The position numbers and the translations under genes are program-made. A DNA stretch of 64,000 nucleotides from Mermis nigrescens (lineage: Eukaryota > Nematoda > Enoplea > Mermithida > Mermithidae), in the NCBI GenBank assembly GCA_036768485.1, contig JAVLUZ010000191.1:2206953-2270952 (forward strand), in the 5' to 3' direction. The notes under the pieces were generated by a model. That model was not told the origin of the DNA. It saw only the letters and a program-made list of their open reading frames with translations, and did not search any database. Below are positions 10,498 to 59,426 of this stretch, piece by piece; within the stretch, counting starts at the first letter, position 1, and every line of letters begins with the position of its first letter.

Positions 10498-10760
10498 CAT
10501 AGGTGGGCAGCACCGAAATTCTGGAGGAGGAGTGAAAAAATTTTAAAGGTCAAAAAATGGTCTTAAAAGTGGTCATATAGCGAAAAAGCCCATTTTTCGA
10601 CGTTTTTCATCGAGCACTATCCAATGGCATCAAAAAATCGCTTAAAAAGCAAAAATAAATTTCAAAATTTGAATTCTGGGAAGGGGCTATTTTGATTTCT
10701 GGGAGGGGTATTTCAACTTCTGGGGGTGCATACCCCTCAAACCCCCTCATGCTCCATGTG
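10498..10760 (-). mobile_element. Family A MITE (A9)
   Basis: Duplication TATACAAA at 10490-10497 and 10761-10768; starts CATAGGTGGGCAGC, ends CTCCATGTG. It lies inverted to A8 less than 100 bp away, so the pair could also pair with each other. Confidence 0.85.
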
Positions 10761-11189
10761 TATACAAATCGTCTCTCGTATCATTTTTAGGTCCAATAGC
10801 TAGCGCTTTTTCACTATTTGATGACTTTTCCTGTTCGGTGCGCAAGAGCATTAGTAAATTTGTTGTGTCACTAAACGGCGCGGGGCGGAGATTCCCCTAA
10901 TATTGTGGTATTGATTATTGGAATGTATATTTTTCTTTTCACCTTTTGGAAAATTATAATCCTCTTATTCCAAAATATTATTTAGAAATTATTCAATGAT
11001 AACTTGTCTGGCTAGAGCTCTTCGTTGTTGGATTCAAAGTCATTTTTTCCTCCTCTTGAACCAGTCCCGTTCACGCTCGTGTAAATTTTACCTATGTACC
11101 TTTGGTCTGGAAAAGTCCGCTCCTGAATCTTCAATAGTTTCTGGGGTGAGGTCAGAGATCAACTGATCTATAGCGCGTTTTCCGGGGTG

Positions 11190-11413
11190 TATAAGTCCGT
11201 TTCATTTAGCTTTGAGGGTTCAGAAACAAGTTTAAAGTGTCTACGAAAGTGATTTAAACTAATACGGTAAATATATTTCTACAGTATATCGAGTCATATG
11301 GAGACGTATGCCATCCTAAGCCACATAAGTGTAGCAAAATTTTAAAGCGCTTTTGTAGCCTGATTCGTGCGGAAAAATTTAAAAGAAAACCGCAGTTAAA
11401 TGAAACAGATTAT
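11190..11413. mobile_element. Family H mariner-like MITE (H2)
   Basis: Starts TATAAGTCCGTTTCATTTAG and ends with GTTAAATGAAACAGATTATA, inverted copies; 224 bp, as in H1. Confidence 0.65.
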
Positions 11414-11602
11414 AGGTTAAGTAATTCAGCTTGACTCTTAGGGCATAGCTGCTTATATCTCCACTCAGGAGCAGTCAACAATTATAATCTGTTTCACATA
11501 ACTTCGTGCATAAATTTTAAGAATTTTTATCGACAGTTAGCTGAGGGTTACGATAATTATATATCAGATCAATGCTAAAATCGCAATCTGTCATTCTATT
11601 GT

Positions 11603-11982
11603 CAGGCACGTAGCTGGCCGTCCTATTTTGGGGGGACCAATACCAATTTTTGGGGGAACTAAGCCCAAAAATAGCACAAAATGACGTTAAAAAGTCATAT
11701 TTTTCTGAGTTTTATGAATTGGGGAGGGGTCCGAACCACACTAGGCGTGGGGGTTGGGGGTAGGCGACCCCCAGAAACCAAAATATCCCCCAGAATTCAA
11801 TTTTTGAATTTTTTTCCCGCAATTTTTTGATGTCAATGGATATTGCTCGATGAGAAACGTTGAAAAATGATTTTTTCGCCATACCATTATTTTTGACCTT
11901 TGAAAAATCTTGCACCCCCCAGAATTTTGGTGCTGCCCACGTATGGTCCGAACTTCCCATTCACCCCAGAGATACGTGCCTG
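11603..11982 (+). mobile_element. Family C hAT-like MITE (C1), inside F2
   Basis: Starts CAGGCACGTAGCTGGCC, ends GATACGTGCCTG. Flanks TCTATTGT and CCTATTGT (7 of 8) are the duplicated F2 sequence. Interrupted by A10. Confidence 0.82.
11737..11945 (+). mobile_element. Family A MITE (A10), innermost of a triple nest
   Basis: Duplication GTCCGAAC at 11729-11736 and 11946-11953; starts CACACTAGGCGTGGGGG, ends GCTGCCCACGTATG. Confidence 0.87.
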
Positions 11983-12252
11983 CCTATTGTCGGAGATAGT
12001 TTTAATATTTATGACTGAAGTTGTAAGAAACAGAATATAGGATTGAAGAAAAGACCATCCGAAATCTGCAAAACGGTGCGAAGTACGCAGGCTTCCTTCG
12101 AAATGTAGACGATGCAGTAATTCATCGATTGTCTTAAATGCGCATTAGACTAACGTGTGAATCTAGAAATCAATTAATCTACACAAAATGTGGGGGGCAA
12201 ACCCAGTCCGAAAGGGCAATTTAGACCATTCGACGGTACATACATAGTAGTA

Positions 12253-12391
12253 ATACATGGGCATTAACGAAATTCCCGATGGGGCCAAATTTCCAAAAAT
12301 AGCACCGAACATTCAATTCTGGGGTCTACCGATTATTTGGGGGTCGTTCAGAATCTGGGAGTTCAGCCAGATCCCCCACGCCCATGCGTGG
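12253..12391 (+). mobile_element. Family N short hAT-like MITE (N1)
   Basis: Flanks TAGTAGTA and TAGTAGCT; starts ATACATGGGCATT, ends CCACGCCCATGCGTGG. Shares an interior (CAATTCTGGGGTCT) with 35230-35355 and with a scrap at 16500-16560. Confidence 0.55.
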
Positions 12392-12870
12392 TAGTAGCTT
12401 GCTGATTCACACCTACACACGATCGTCTATTGCCTATTTGCAGATGCCCGTGGTCTTAAAAAACTTACGCAAATCGGGCTGTGGTAAGGAAGATAATGAT
12501 AAAAATATGCATTTCTCAGTTTCTCCAAAAATGAAAACAATGCACATCTGGATCGACCACATGAACATTAGGGTAACTGCGGCGAAAAAGCTACGGGCAA
12601 GCAAACGAATCAAAAAGTATGTACTATATTTACATCTGAAATGATCACAAAAGGGCAATAGGTTAAACAGACGATAGCTCGATAAATATAAACATCAATA
12701 CGACATAAAGGCTATTAATATCTGTCGTTATCAATGCATTTAGGGATTCATGGGCAGGTTAGAAGAATTTTACAGATAAGCAAGGTGGAAATCAAGGACG
12801 TAGGTATAGGACAAACAAAATGGATCTTTAAGCGCCCGATCGAAGCCAACTACACGCTACGGCATACATT

Positions 12871-13023
12871 TATGGTCTGTTTTACATACCTTGGGCATAC
12901 ATTTTAAGAACTTAAGTTATTACGATAATTTTATATCAGATCAATGCTATAATTGAAATCTGTCAGCTTATTATCGGAGATATGTTTTAAACTTGTGCCC
13001 GAACACGTGTGAAACAGACTGTA
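12871..13023. mobile_element. Family F MITE (F3)
   Basis: Starts TATGGTCTGTTTTACATACC, ends CACGTGTGAAACAGACTGTA; interior as F1 with small deletions. Confidence 0.75.
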
Positions 13024-14667
13024 ACCGTATAAATGCCAAAATGAACATTTTCAATTTGAACTAAACCTTAAATTCATGGGCACTCATTTTTGATAATGAC
13101 CTTATGAAATAAACAGCATCAGCAAAGGAAGAATGTTACAAACTCAGTGATGCCTACATAAAGGATCGCCTGTGCGCACATCATAATCGAACCTATGTAA
13201 TCTAAACCAATTGCATTTTTAAGACCACATAAAAAATAAAAAGTTCTCATTGATAGGGAGAGAGCAATCGACGGCTAATTAAAACCGATAGTAGCTTAGT
13301 AGTTTAAGATTGATGGCTTTCCAGCACAAAAAGCCTTAAGCTTGACAATGGCTAATTTTCAAGATTCCGTGGGCAACTCTATACGGATAGCTTACTAAAC
13401 CTATGAAAACGTTTCATATAGGCGCAGGAAATAAGTTTATTGCGTACTAAGCAAGTTTATAACATCGGGTTTGAAATAATTCAACACTGATCATATCCTT
13501 TTAATTTTTAAAATTTTAAAGTTTTTTAATATCATTTTAACTAAAATGAAGGCAAATCAAATTAGCTAATCGCCTAAATTCCTTTGCAAAAAAATATTTC
13601 CGATCTGAATCTACCAATACGCACGAAGCAGCACAGTAAAAGTACAAAACATCAATATCGCATAAAACAATTGTAAAGTATAGCGGGGGAGTGACAGAAG
13701 TGTCGACGTCACGAACATAATTTAAAATTATGTAAAAAGCAAGCATTTGTGCAATACTTGAGGTCAATCTACATAACGTACAAAACACGGAACTGCGTGG
13801 CCAAAACAGATAAGTGAAAAATTTATTAAAAATAGCGACGATTTGAGAGCACAATGAAGTTGTTGTTATTCATAATGATCCTTTTTGTACTTGCAATTGA
13901 TTAAATTATGATCGGTCCTAAATCAAGCAGTTAAACAATAGATGCGCATAATGCCGGTCTAAGGGGCCAGTCAGAGGGCTTTTTCAAGCCAAAACGTCAT
14001 CAAAAACTGTTAAGTTAATCTAAAAACAGCAAAAAACTCTCAATTTACCGTCTCTGGTCATTTCAGAGTCCTTTTAGGGAAAAACTTTTGATTTACAACC
14101 GTTTTTTGGGTTCTCATTTTACCTTATTTTATTTTAATTATATTTTACCCTACAGCGTTAATCGGATGTAAAAGAAAGCTTCTACTTTATTCAGAATATC
14201 ACGAAAATTATTAAAAAAAAAACTTGTCCTGACTTTTTGTTAATGAAAGCAGCAAGCAATTCTGTTCGGAATCAAGCAATAGCACATTGAACTACATGAG
14301 TCTAGGCTACGAATTCTTAGCAACTTTTCCGAATAAAAAATATCACATTACGCACACCTGATCAAGAAATATATTTTACCTAACAAAGCGTTCAATTTGA
14401 TAAAATTTTTGGTAAACGTCGAACAATGTTAGATGTGTATCTTGTACATATTACTAATTAAGAAAAGTTCATTTCGAGCACTTTTTGCAACAGATACTTG
14501 ACGAATTCCACGCTTTTCGCGTCAGGTACTGCACCTTGCAAATTCAAAATTTTAGGCGAGGGAAAAGCATACATGCACATAGGGGAAAGGGGGTGGCTGA
14601 AGGGTCAGCCAGACAGGTACTGCCCGGCGATTTTGAGCTGAGACGGAACACTATTCTCCATCATTCT
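13024..14667. other. Intergenic sequence, nothing recognised
   Basis: A 105-codon minus-strand open frame (13854-13537) is hydrophobic and AT-driven; I do not count it as a gene. No repeat ends seen. Confidence 0.35.
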
Positions 14668-15113
14668 CAGTGTTTTTTTGTATTCAGCAAAGATTTTTCC
14701 GCATGTACAAAGACTTTTCGAGACCGTCTTTGTACATGCACAAAGATTTTTGGGAAGACAAAAATTGCAAAAAAGGTCTAAAATTCGTCAAAATTTCGGG
14801 CGCTTCGCGCCGAAATGAGTAATTGTGTGTTCCATATATATCTTTATAATGGCAGAAATTGCATTTCAAAAGGAAAATGTCAAATTTTCCAGCGCTTCGC
14901 GCCGTTTTAAGACGATTCTTAGTGATTTTTGCCCTTAGAAACCCAGAAATTAGCTAAAATGCAATACCAAAAGTCGAACAACTCTCTTTACCACAATAAA
15001 ATCGCTGCTAAACCATATTATATCACCCAAAAATGTGTGTGTACAAAATCTACAGACTTTTGGGGACCATCTTTGTCACATGTACAAACGGACTGTGCAC
15101 AAAAAAACCACTG
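14668..15113. mobile_element. Family B hAT-like MITE (B1)
   Basis: Duplication ATCATTCT at 14660-14667 and 15114-15121; ends CAGTGTTTTTTTGTA and AAAAAAACCACTG. Subterminal GTACAAAGAC/GTCTTTGTAC hairpin and two GGCGCTTCGCGCC-type motifs (14799-14811 and 14891-14903). Confidence 0.87.
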
Positions 15114-15925
15114 ATCATTCTGAAGAACAAAAGCTGTAAGAGTCAAAATTTTCCGGCGCGCTGCAAGAGTAAAACCTTTGATGTGCTTTTACTCAAAAGC
15201 GCTGAATTTTCCATGTCTTTTTGTGTAAAAGCGATATAATGCAGTCAAAGTGGACCTAAAAATGCAATGTTACCATAACAAGTGTTTGTAGGCGCTTTGT
15301 TGACCATTTTCGTGATTTGAACAGCAAGAAAATATCGTTAATACCAAATTAACCTTCGTAGGATTCCTGAGATCTCCCCGCCTGAACCAAACCTTGTGCA
15401 TCTATGTAGAAAGGCCATCCATTGTAGTCAAAAAGGACAAAAAAACAAGTGAAATGACTTAATAAGTTTTCAAACGGACATCTGATTAGGATATACAATC
15501 CGCCTTTTATGCAGGTCCTACATTTATGAGACAATACCTTCGCATGTATGCGGTAACAAGTATCTTCTTCAGAGAAAATTAGGCACTTGAGGAAATTTTT
15601 CGGTGAAAAGCAAGGTGTCGTAGGAAGATTTTTCAGCCTTATAATAAAAATCCGATTAAGTTATCCAAATTTGTAATGAAATTGTTTAGGCCACTTCGAC
15701 AGCAGCTGAAAAATAATTCAAAATTTAAGAATAGCGATAAAATAAAAAGGTACAAGCATCTTAATTGAAATTCGTAAAATGAACACGCGTATTCAACGCG
15801 CCGAGACATCGCTTAAAAGAACAGCAGCAACAGCACGTGTAATAGTGAGAGATCTTTGAACGTCATAAAACAAAAAATATGAATAAATAAGCAGCGTGAA
15901 GCCGAGAAAGGAAGCCACACATTGG
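15114..15925. other. 3' flank of the CaMKI gene
   Basis: Probable 3' UTR close to 15925 then intergenic sequence. No canonical AATAAA was seen on the minus strand in the first few hundred bases; no repeats recognised. Confidence 0.35.
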
Positions 15926-52058
<36,133 letters not shown>

Positions 52059-54983
52059 GGACAGGGAAAATATGGAAAAGCGTCTACTGACGAATTTATT
52101 AACAACGCAAGACGGGTAACATAATGCCTGAACGATTCTTAATCAAATAAACTTCAAAATCGAATTCGAATAGCATGCAAAAAACAAGTTCCAATTAGGG
52201 ATAAGCTGGAATTAAGGTGTCCAATAAGCCAAAAATCAGGAAAAAAACTTCATATGATATAGCGTTACGGACATGAAGCTAATGTCTGCACATTTGCCAT
52301 GCTTTAGAGAATCCCTTCCTTGCACAAAGTATTCCTAAGCACTAAGCAGTGTTAATATTAATACTTAATTTTACGTGACAGTTCATCAATGGCTTCCCTG
52401 TTGATAAACATGACAAATTATCGATGAGTAAAATGTCAAATGACGACAGAGCTTCAAGAGCACGATGATAAAATATTATATAATGATAAACAAAAACTTT
52501 TACGGAGCAAATGCATAGAGATAGACACATAATTGCGGCGTAAATCAAGACAGAGACAGAATTTCAAAAGCAACGGCCGTTTCTCTTCGAATAAAAGCAG
52601 TAATGAGGCATGTAACGATTCAATGCAGAAGGGACTGATGTTAGTCTTTGAATGGAGCTAAATATACATTTAATTAAATCTCATATAAATTATTCCTATA
52701 GGTATGCATGTATCGCCATTCACTGAGTAAAACATAAATATTTAATTCGAAATTCAAGCTTAAATTAAAACCTGCATCGTCCAAAAGTTTGCGTCTGAAC
52801 TACTAGAGCAGACATGAACAGGATGACCGATCTAGGGGATATAAGTTTGAAGGAGATTCGAAGAATTCGTCAAGGAATATTTATTACCTAATCGAATCTA
52901 CAGCTAATTTTTGAAAATTAGACGATTCTGCGTGAGGGAAGATAATTTTCGCGGGGATAAATAGCTTTGGGAGAAAAACCCAGCGATCACATCATTTATG
53001 CCTATGACTTCTCAAATCGTCTCTTAAAGTGGGGAGAAAGTTCTTGTAAAAACTGGATGACACTCCGAAGAAATCGGGAAGGCAAAAAAATCCTGAATAG
53101 CTATCATTTTCAGATTCTGCAGCGCCAGTCGCAAAAAAAATTCTGAACGGACACAGCGGAATCTAGCATTATCGTCATTGTAAACATATGTAACTCCTTG
53201 AATTATACATCTTTTGGCTTTTTGCTTTTTACTGAAAGGCGAACCAGCTGTTAAAAAATTTTCATATCCGAACCCAGATCCGATAAAATTTTTGTCTAAA
53301 AAATAACAAATATCGAACGGGTACTGAAAATTCATGACGTTAACAAGATACAAATTGGAACTGATGATTTCTGGTTACTACGGCATATGCGCATAATGCA
53401 AGATCTGCTATTTCAACTAAAAATCTTTCAATTTTCAATTAGGCTCTTGATTTAAGATTGAAAACGTTGAACTAATCAGTCATGTTCTGGCGTTTAAAAC
53501 TTAAGTAATTTGTCTAAACAGTGATTCGCTCGTGCTGGTTTTAAATGTCTGTGGGGAAAAAACCTTACTTTTAGCGAGCTTGTTAGCCTGATCGGCAAGT
53601 TTTTCTCCAACACTCTCCAAGTTCACTCATTGCTTCATTATTGTATTATTCATTATTCGTTGTTCATTATTCAAATTCATTGCAAATTTAAACAAATAAG
53701 CTGCGAAACTCATTATTCCATGAAATGAAATTTATGAAACAGAAAGAACAAGCACCATTATCTATCATAAAAACGATATTTTAAGAAATTGAAAAATCTA
53801 ATCGTTCAAGGTAATCATTTTCGCTGATTTTTTTAGTAAGCGCTAAAATCATGAGTATGTATTGAAAACTCTATGCTCAAAAAAGCTGATAAAATGTGCA
53901 GAAACATTCAGATTTCAAAGATTATGTGTGAATAAAGATAAACATTATGCTGTGAAAGATACATGAATGTCATTATAGCAAACAATAAACTTGCATGCGG
54001 CGTCAAGCATTTCAAGAAAATATAAATTCAAAATAAAATTAGCAAAAACAGATAAAAACAACGAAGTCAACTAGATAAATTCTATTCCACGGGGAATAAA
54101 ATAGCGTGTATATCCAATAGCGAAATTTTTGACGATACCATGCAAAAACGCCGATTAGAAAGAAAAACATATTTTCCTAATCATTTCGGTGTGCTTGGTC
54201 GAATGGAAAAGTATTCCTAGTATTTTGGGAACTTACAAAAAATCGTCAATTCTGGGAAAGTGAAAAATTTTTGCAAGGTGGTGAAAATTTTTTCTGGGGG
54301 CGGGGTGTAAAAATCCCCCAAACCCCCCTGCCCAGATTATGTATGGTCACTTTTCCGTAAGAAGTAAAGAAAATTTGTGCATTTTCGTACAGATTTTTAA
54401 AAGCCGCGTAGCATGAATGACAGTAGTCTACAGAAGATTCGCATCTCATGTATTTTAAGCGTTCATTTAGCCATTCTGGCATGGAAGTAGCAAGTTTATG
54501 CGCTTCGCGTCAATCTATTTTACCTATTTATCGGCTGAACTCAGAATTAGGATTAGGATGATTTTGCGAAAATTGTAATGCTTCATTTGAAGATTTAAGT
54601 GCTTACGCGCTTGAGCGCGCTACGAACCCCCTCCTCCCCGAGGAGAGGTGTCACTACATTTTCCTTTAACTAAGATCTTAATGTGAAATTTTACCAAAGT
54701 GTGCGACACTAATTGTGAAAAAATTTCAAAAGAATTGTTCAAATACATAATGTATTTAAATTGACAAAATACGATGTCAAAAGTTAACAAAGACGAATTT
54801 TTCTGCATTTACTTTTGTCGACTTTTGAGATAAAAAATTTTTGGACTTCCCTGAAAAAATTCTGACTGTCTATGAGAAGATCTGGTGCAAAGCGCCAAAA
54901 GTTCCTAAGAAATCTTCTAGAAAAGTGTGTAAAAGTGCTAAATTCGGTAGAGCCTTTAAACGACAGAGCCTCTGAAGCTAAAG
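52059..54983. other. 5' flank of CaMKI
   Basis: Presumed 5' UTR and promoter region on its left side; no TATA box or motif I would defend. AT-rich, one C-rich MITE-like scrap at 54240-54345. Confidence 0.35.
53024..53353 (-). CDS. Hypothetical open frame, 109 codons
   Basis: MYLVNVMNFQYPFDICYFLD onwards, ending SSECHPVFTRTFSPL. Mixed composition without low complexity, but no family, no second exon and no conserved motif recognised. Same strand as CaMKI and about 1 kb upstream of it. Could be chance. Confidence 0.14.
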   Translation of the reverse strand: MYLVNVMNFQYPFDICYFLDKNFIGSGFGYENFLTAGSPFSKKQKAKRCIIQGVTYVYNDDNARFRCVRSEFFLRLALQNLKMIAIQDFFAFPISSECHPVFTRTFSPL

Positions 54984-55937
54984 GTCGCGCGTAAAATTTG
55001 TCATTTTATTGACTCGCACATCCCGATTATTAATTCGTTATAGCATTAATTGTGTCTCTCGTCGCTTTTGTATTTTGTCAGTTGAGTGTATTAGTAATAA
55101 ATTTCTTGTTGTTGTTGTTGCTGTGTAAGCGAGAATTAAAGGGACATCCTCTCTTCCAGGGCTGGCGGGTCTTCGATGGCGCACTCAAACGTAACCCCAG
55201 CGGGGTTACTTCGCGACAAACAGCTTCTTTTCTTTTCTTTCCTTCTGATAGAACTCGAAACTTTAAAGCAACGAAATCAAATATCCCGACCCTACCTAGA
55301 AAAAAATGAATTCAGCAACAGCCATTAAATTTTCAAATTTAAATTCTAAAATAAATTGAAAATATTTCAAGCACTTAACTCCATACAAGATGTGAACCAA
55401 AGGTTAGGCTGTTCGCTGAAAATCTCCGCTCACCTCATGCAGGTATACGGACATGGATCGACCGAGTACCCGAGAGCGAAAGCCGGTCTTTAGGCGTCCG
55501 GGCCCGGGCTCGTTTTTGAGGCCGGGCCCGGGCCCGTGCCTGAATTATATTTCTATTTAGGTTTTTTGGAGAATACTTGTGCGCGCTCTGTTATTAATAG
55601 AATTAATTTTTTAAAAATGCAGAAAACGTAGATTTTATGAAAATTTTAACGTTACGATTCAACTCCAAGCGTGTTTTTACAAGATTTTTCCGAGCTCGCG
55701 CAACGAACCCCTTTGGGGTTACGTTTGAAGTGCGCCATCGAAGACCCGCCAGCCCTGGAAGAGAGGGTGTCCCTTTAATTCTCACATATTTAGCAACAAC
55801 AACAAGAACAAGAAATTTATTACTAATACACTCAACTGACAAAATACAAAAGCGACGAGAGACACAATTAATGCTATTACGAATTAGTAGCGGGATGTGC
55901 GAGTCAATAAAATATTGACAAATTTTACGCGCGCCCC
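54984..55937. repeat. Long inverted repeat LIR2 (about 235-nt arms)
   Basis: Left arm 54984-55217, right arm about 55696-55937, closely reverse-complementary: CGCGCGTAAAATTTGTCA, GACTCGCACATCCCG, GTGTCTCTCGTCGCTTTTGT and GGGTCTTCGATGGCGCACT all recur inverted. The spacer of about 480 nt has a GC-rich palindrome (GGGCCCGGGC, 55499-55540). No clear target duplication. Confidence 0.85.
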
Positions 55938-57044
55938 ACAGCACCCTTTCTTTCCTAGCGATTTGTTCTCAAAATGTGAACCATACCCAGAATTTTTTTC
56001 CAGTTTTCAATTTTTGGTTTACATTTCGGGAGTCTAGAAACGTTCGAAATTTGAGCGCTCATGCTGAAAAAAAACCAATGTTTTTCACAGAAAGTCCATT
56101 CTCTACGTGTAATAGCGAGGACCCAAAACAAGTCTTTGAAAATTTTTCTATTGTAACTTTAAGCCTACAATCAGTAATATGTTCTATCTCCTAAAACTGT
56201 GCCTTCAGACCTTCACTAATGCACTTAAACCGATTTCGGGAGTCTCATCGAATAACAAAAAATGCAATAATCTACGAATCCTGGCGCGCCAGAAAATTTT
56301 AAAATTTTATCTCTCTTAAATGCATTTTACCATTAGAAAAGTTGTCCAAATCCGGACGGCCTAAACATCAATGGCAGTTAATGAAATAAATCAATTCGGC
56401 ATGAGGCGCTGGAAAATTCAGACATTTTCACCCCTCTAAAACGCATTTTTTGCATTAAAAGACCTTGCCCAAAAATCCGTGCAGAAGAGAGATTTTCAAT
56501 CAGAGCCCGGATCCAGGATTCTGTTTCTAGTGGGCACGACCAAAATTTTTCAAAAAACATAAGAGGGGACCAAAGGGATGAATTAAAAAAGACGTTTTAC
56601 GACCACTAGGGCTGTACACTTTGTAGAATTTTGTTACCCAGACGCCTTATATAAATATGATGAGAATCCAATGGATCAAATCCAATGACACCCTCTTGAA
56701 TAAATCTCATTTTGTGCATTAAACCTGTGCCAAACAGAAGACAGATGCAAAACCCGCTTTAGATCGCATAAAGACTCAAAATGGAGTGTTTAAACCATGC
56801 GCTCGGAACTAAATCGCCTCTGAGTATAAAATGGGTGTGCTCCCCAATCCCCATGGATTCAGACCTTCTCAATTATAGTAAAGTTCTAAAATAAATTGTC
56901 GATTAAAGTGTTTGCAATCGGGCGTGGTAATGCTTAAACATGAATAACAAGTATAAAATTAAATCAATCCGGAAAAATTTTAAAATTTTGGGTCTCTGAA
57001 ACTTGCATTTTCGCACTACAAAAATTGCCTAAATCCGTTCAGAT
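55938..57044. other. Intergenic, decayed repeats
   Basis: Recurring AAAATTT...TTGCATTA...AAATCCG...CAGA themes at 56270-57040, 57600-57720 and 59270-59400 look like units of one old tandemly organised repeat. A GCATGAGGCGCTGG motif at 56399. Confidence 0.45.
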
Positions 57045-57519
57045 CAGTGTTTTTTTTGGATTCGGCAAAGATTTCTCCCGATGTACAAAGACTTTTTTGA
57101 GACCGTCTTTGTACATGTACAAAGATTTTCGGGGAGACAAAAACTGCAAAAAAGATTTAAAAATTCGCTAAAATTTTTCGGCGCTTCGCGCCGAAATGAG
57201 CAATTGTGCGACCAAAATTTTTTCCTTTCAAAATGCAATTTCTGACATCTTTATAATGTCAGAAATTGCATTTTGAAGGGAAAATGTGAAATTTTTCGTT
57301 TTGAGACGATTATTGGTGACTTTTGCCCCTCAAAAACCCCAGGAAGATCAGCTAAAATACTTTACTCAGTGGTCGAACAACTCTGTTTTTGCCACACTAA
57401 AATCGCTGCTGTACCACATTATAGTATCCGAAAATTTGCGTGTACAAAATGTACAAAAGATTTTTAGGGACCATCTTTGTATATACATATTCAAACGGAC
57501 CTTGTACAAAAAAACACTG
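57045..57519. mobile_element. Family B MITE (B6)
   Basis: Perfect duplication GTTCAGAT at 57037-57044 and 57520-57527; CAGTGTTTTTTTTGGATTC to TACAAAAAAACACTG. GGCGCTTCGCGCC at 57180-57192. An inner copy of TTTCAAAATGCAATTTCTGA and its complement (57220-57280) forms a small hairpin. Confidence 0.9.
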
Positions 57520-59426
57520 GTTCAGATGAGGATTTTCAATTATAGTGAACTTCCAAAGCAAGTTTTTGATAAAAGTGCTGCAATCGGTGTGGTGCGCGGC
57601 CTAAACATCAATAAAAAGTAGGTATAAAATTAATCCAATCCGGTGAGAAATGCCGGAAAATTTTGGAATTTAACCTATCTACAACGCAGTTTGCATTACA
57701 AAAATTTTCTCATAAGAGTGAGACCAAGCCTGAAGATTCTTTCTCCACATCTCGAAATTTTGGTTCACCAAAACCCCTGACTGTGAAAAATGATGAGAAA
57801 TTCCAAAATAAGGTCCAAACCAAAACAAAACTGTCGAAAATCCTCGAACGATGTCCTAAAAACAAATTTTCTAGATAATTAAGCTAAAAACAAAGCGCGG
57901 AAGAAAATTCTGATGGAACCTCGAAAATTCAAGGTTTGCATCAAAATATGCAACTTTGATAAATTTGCAGAGGTAGGCTATAAAGAACCTGAGGAAGTTT
58001 TTCGGCTAAGAATTCTCTTGGAGCTTTCTTCGGCATGCTGAGCACGATTATGAAAATAATTTGGCGAAAAAAAATATGTTTCTGGCTATTTGTCGACTGA
58101 GCGGGAGTATATCGACCTAAGCATGTTAAAAGCGCATATCTAAAATAAGCTTGACATAAGAGTTATGAGGTAAAACCAGCGAATTAAGAATTAGTGTTAA
58201 AGCTGCCTATACTTTAGCATTGAAAAATGCAACGTTTGAAGTCCTGTAAATCCTTTAATACTGATTTCTCTTTCGATTAAATATCTTTTCCGTGCTTTCT
58301 TGAGGATCCCTACAACATAAAATCCATCTGAATTAAATTCGAATTGAAATGCAATTTTCCGTCCTGACCATGTTCTGAAGTTTAGCACTGGCGTCACCAG
58401 GGGGCGATTCAAGAACTGAACAATATGGTTGATGATGCTGTTCTGCGACGTAAAATCGAAAAATTCGATTCCTTCTATCTTATGGCATTTCATATCGTTT
58501 TATTGCAAGAAAAGTCTCAAAAAATTAGCACTTCGCGCGCATTATAAGCATTTTTTCCGTCGAAAACTTGAAGAAAAAAATTTCGAAAAAATTGATTTTT
58601 TTGTGCTATTAATAGTGCAGGACGATGTGAAAAGCCCAAAGAGAGTTATTCAGCGAGACCCCGCCCCGTTTTTATAGGTTTTTTTAGATAAAAAACAAAT
58701 TTGGATTCCCTCCTATGCAAAAATCCCGGCTACGCCTGCTTGATGTTTAGCCAAGAATGGTGCCACCACCACTCACCAGATCCGGCCAGCACCCTGCCCA
58801 ACACAGTGCTGCCAGGTCGAAATTTTAAAAGGCACCGAATGTTTCCTCTAAAAGTACCAAAAGTAAGTGCCACTTTTGATCCAGTGACCGCCAAAATGTT
58901 CCGAACTTGCAAAAGCACATATTTTGACGTTACAGATCTTGTTCAGGTGACATTCAAGTGAGTTCATCTAACTGTACAGCCAGTGCTGACTGAGTTACAA
59001 AACGAAACGCAGTGTGGAACAATTGGTTCATCACGATAATGATCACTGGATTGAAGCAAGCACAGTTATTTACAAAGCAGATTCATCTAATTGTAGCAAA
59101 AACAGCTTGCAGCGACTCACCGAGCAAAACAACGAGCAAGAGACGCACGATGAAAGCAGCGACTTAGTTTAACATCGATCCACTGAGCATGACGATGAAT
59201 CAAACCTCACTCGATCTCCACAGAACACGATATAAAACGCATTTTTTGCAGTAAAAAAGTTGCGATCGGCGCGGCGCGGCCTAAGCTTCAATACCAAGTA
59301 ATAAAATTGAATCTATCTGGCGCGAAACGCCAAAAATTTTCGAAATTTTACCTTTAAAACGCATTTTTGCATAAAAATGTCAAATCCGCGCAGAAGATGA
59401 GAATTTATAAATGCAGTGAAGTTCGA
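57520..59426. other. Intergenic, old repeats and one coding-like patch
   Basis: The plus-strand frame over 58850-58946 (KVPKVSATFDPVTAKMF onward) ends at a donor-like CAGGTGACA. A second open stretch at 58990-59171 is acidic at its end. Not joined into any gene; see findings. Confidence 0.3.

Larger units (their letters stand above)
11483..12039. mobile_element. Family F MITE (F2) split by a two-level hAT-like nest
   Basis: The left half 11483-11602 and right half 11983-12039 together match F1 (TATAATCTGTTTCACATAAC to AAGTTGTAAGAAACAGAATATA). A family C element fills the middle and a family A element lies inside that. Confidence 0.85.

Noticed and set aside
13537..13854. 105-codon minus-strand open frame
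   Set aside because: Hydrophobic, AT-driven composition, no family resemblance, no splice context; expected by chance in this much AT-rich DNA.
54984..55937. LTR retrotransposon with two LTRs
   Set aside because: The repeats are inverted, not direct, and no primer-binding site or pol frame is present.
57286..57621. 111-codon open frame and similar frames in other family B copies
   Set aside because: The same frame appears in each B copy with stops at different places; it is the non-coding MITE body.
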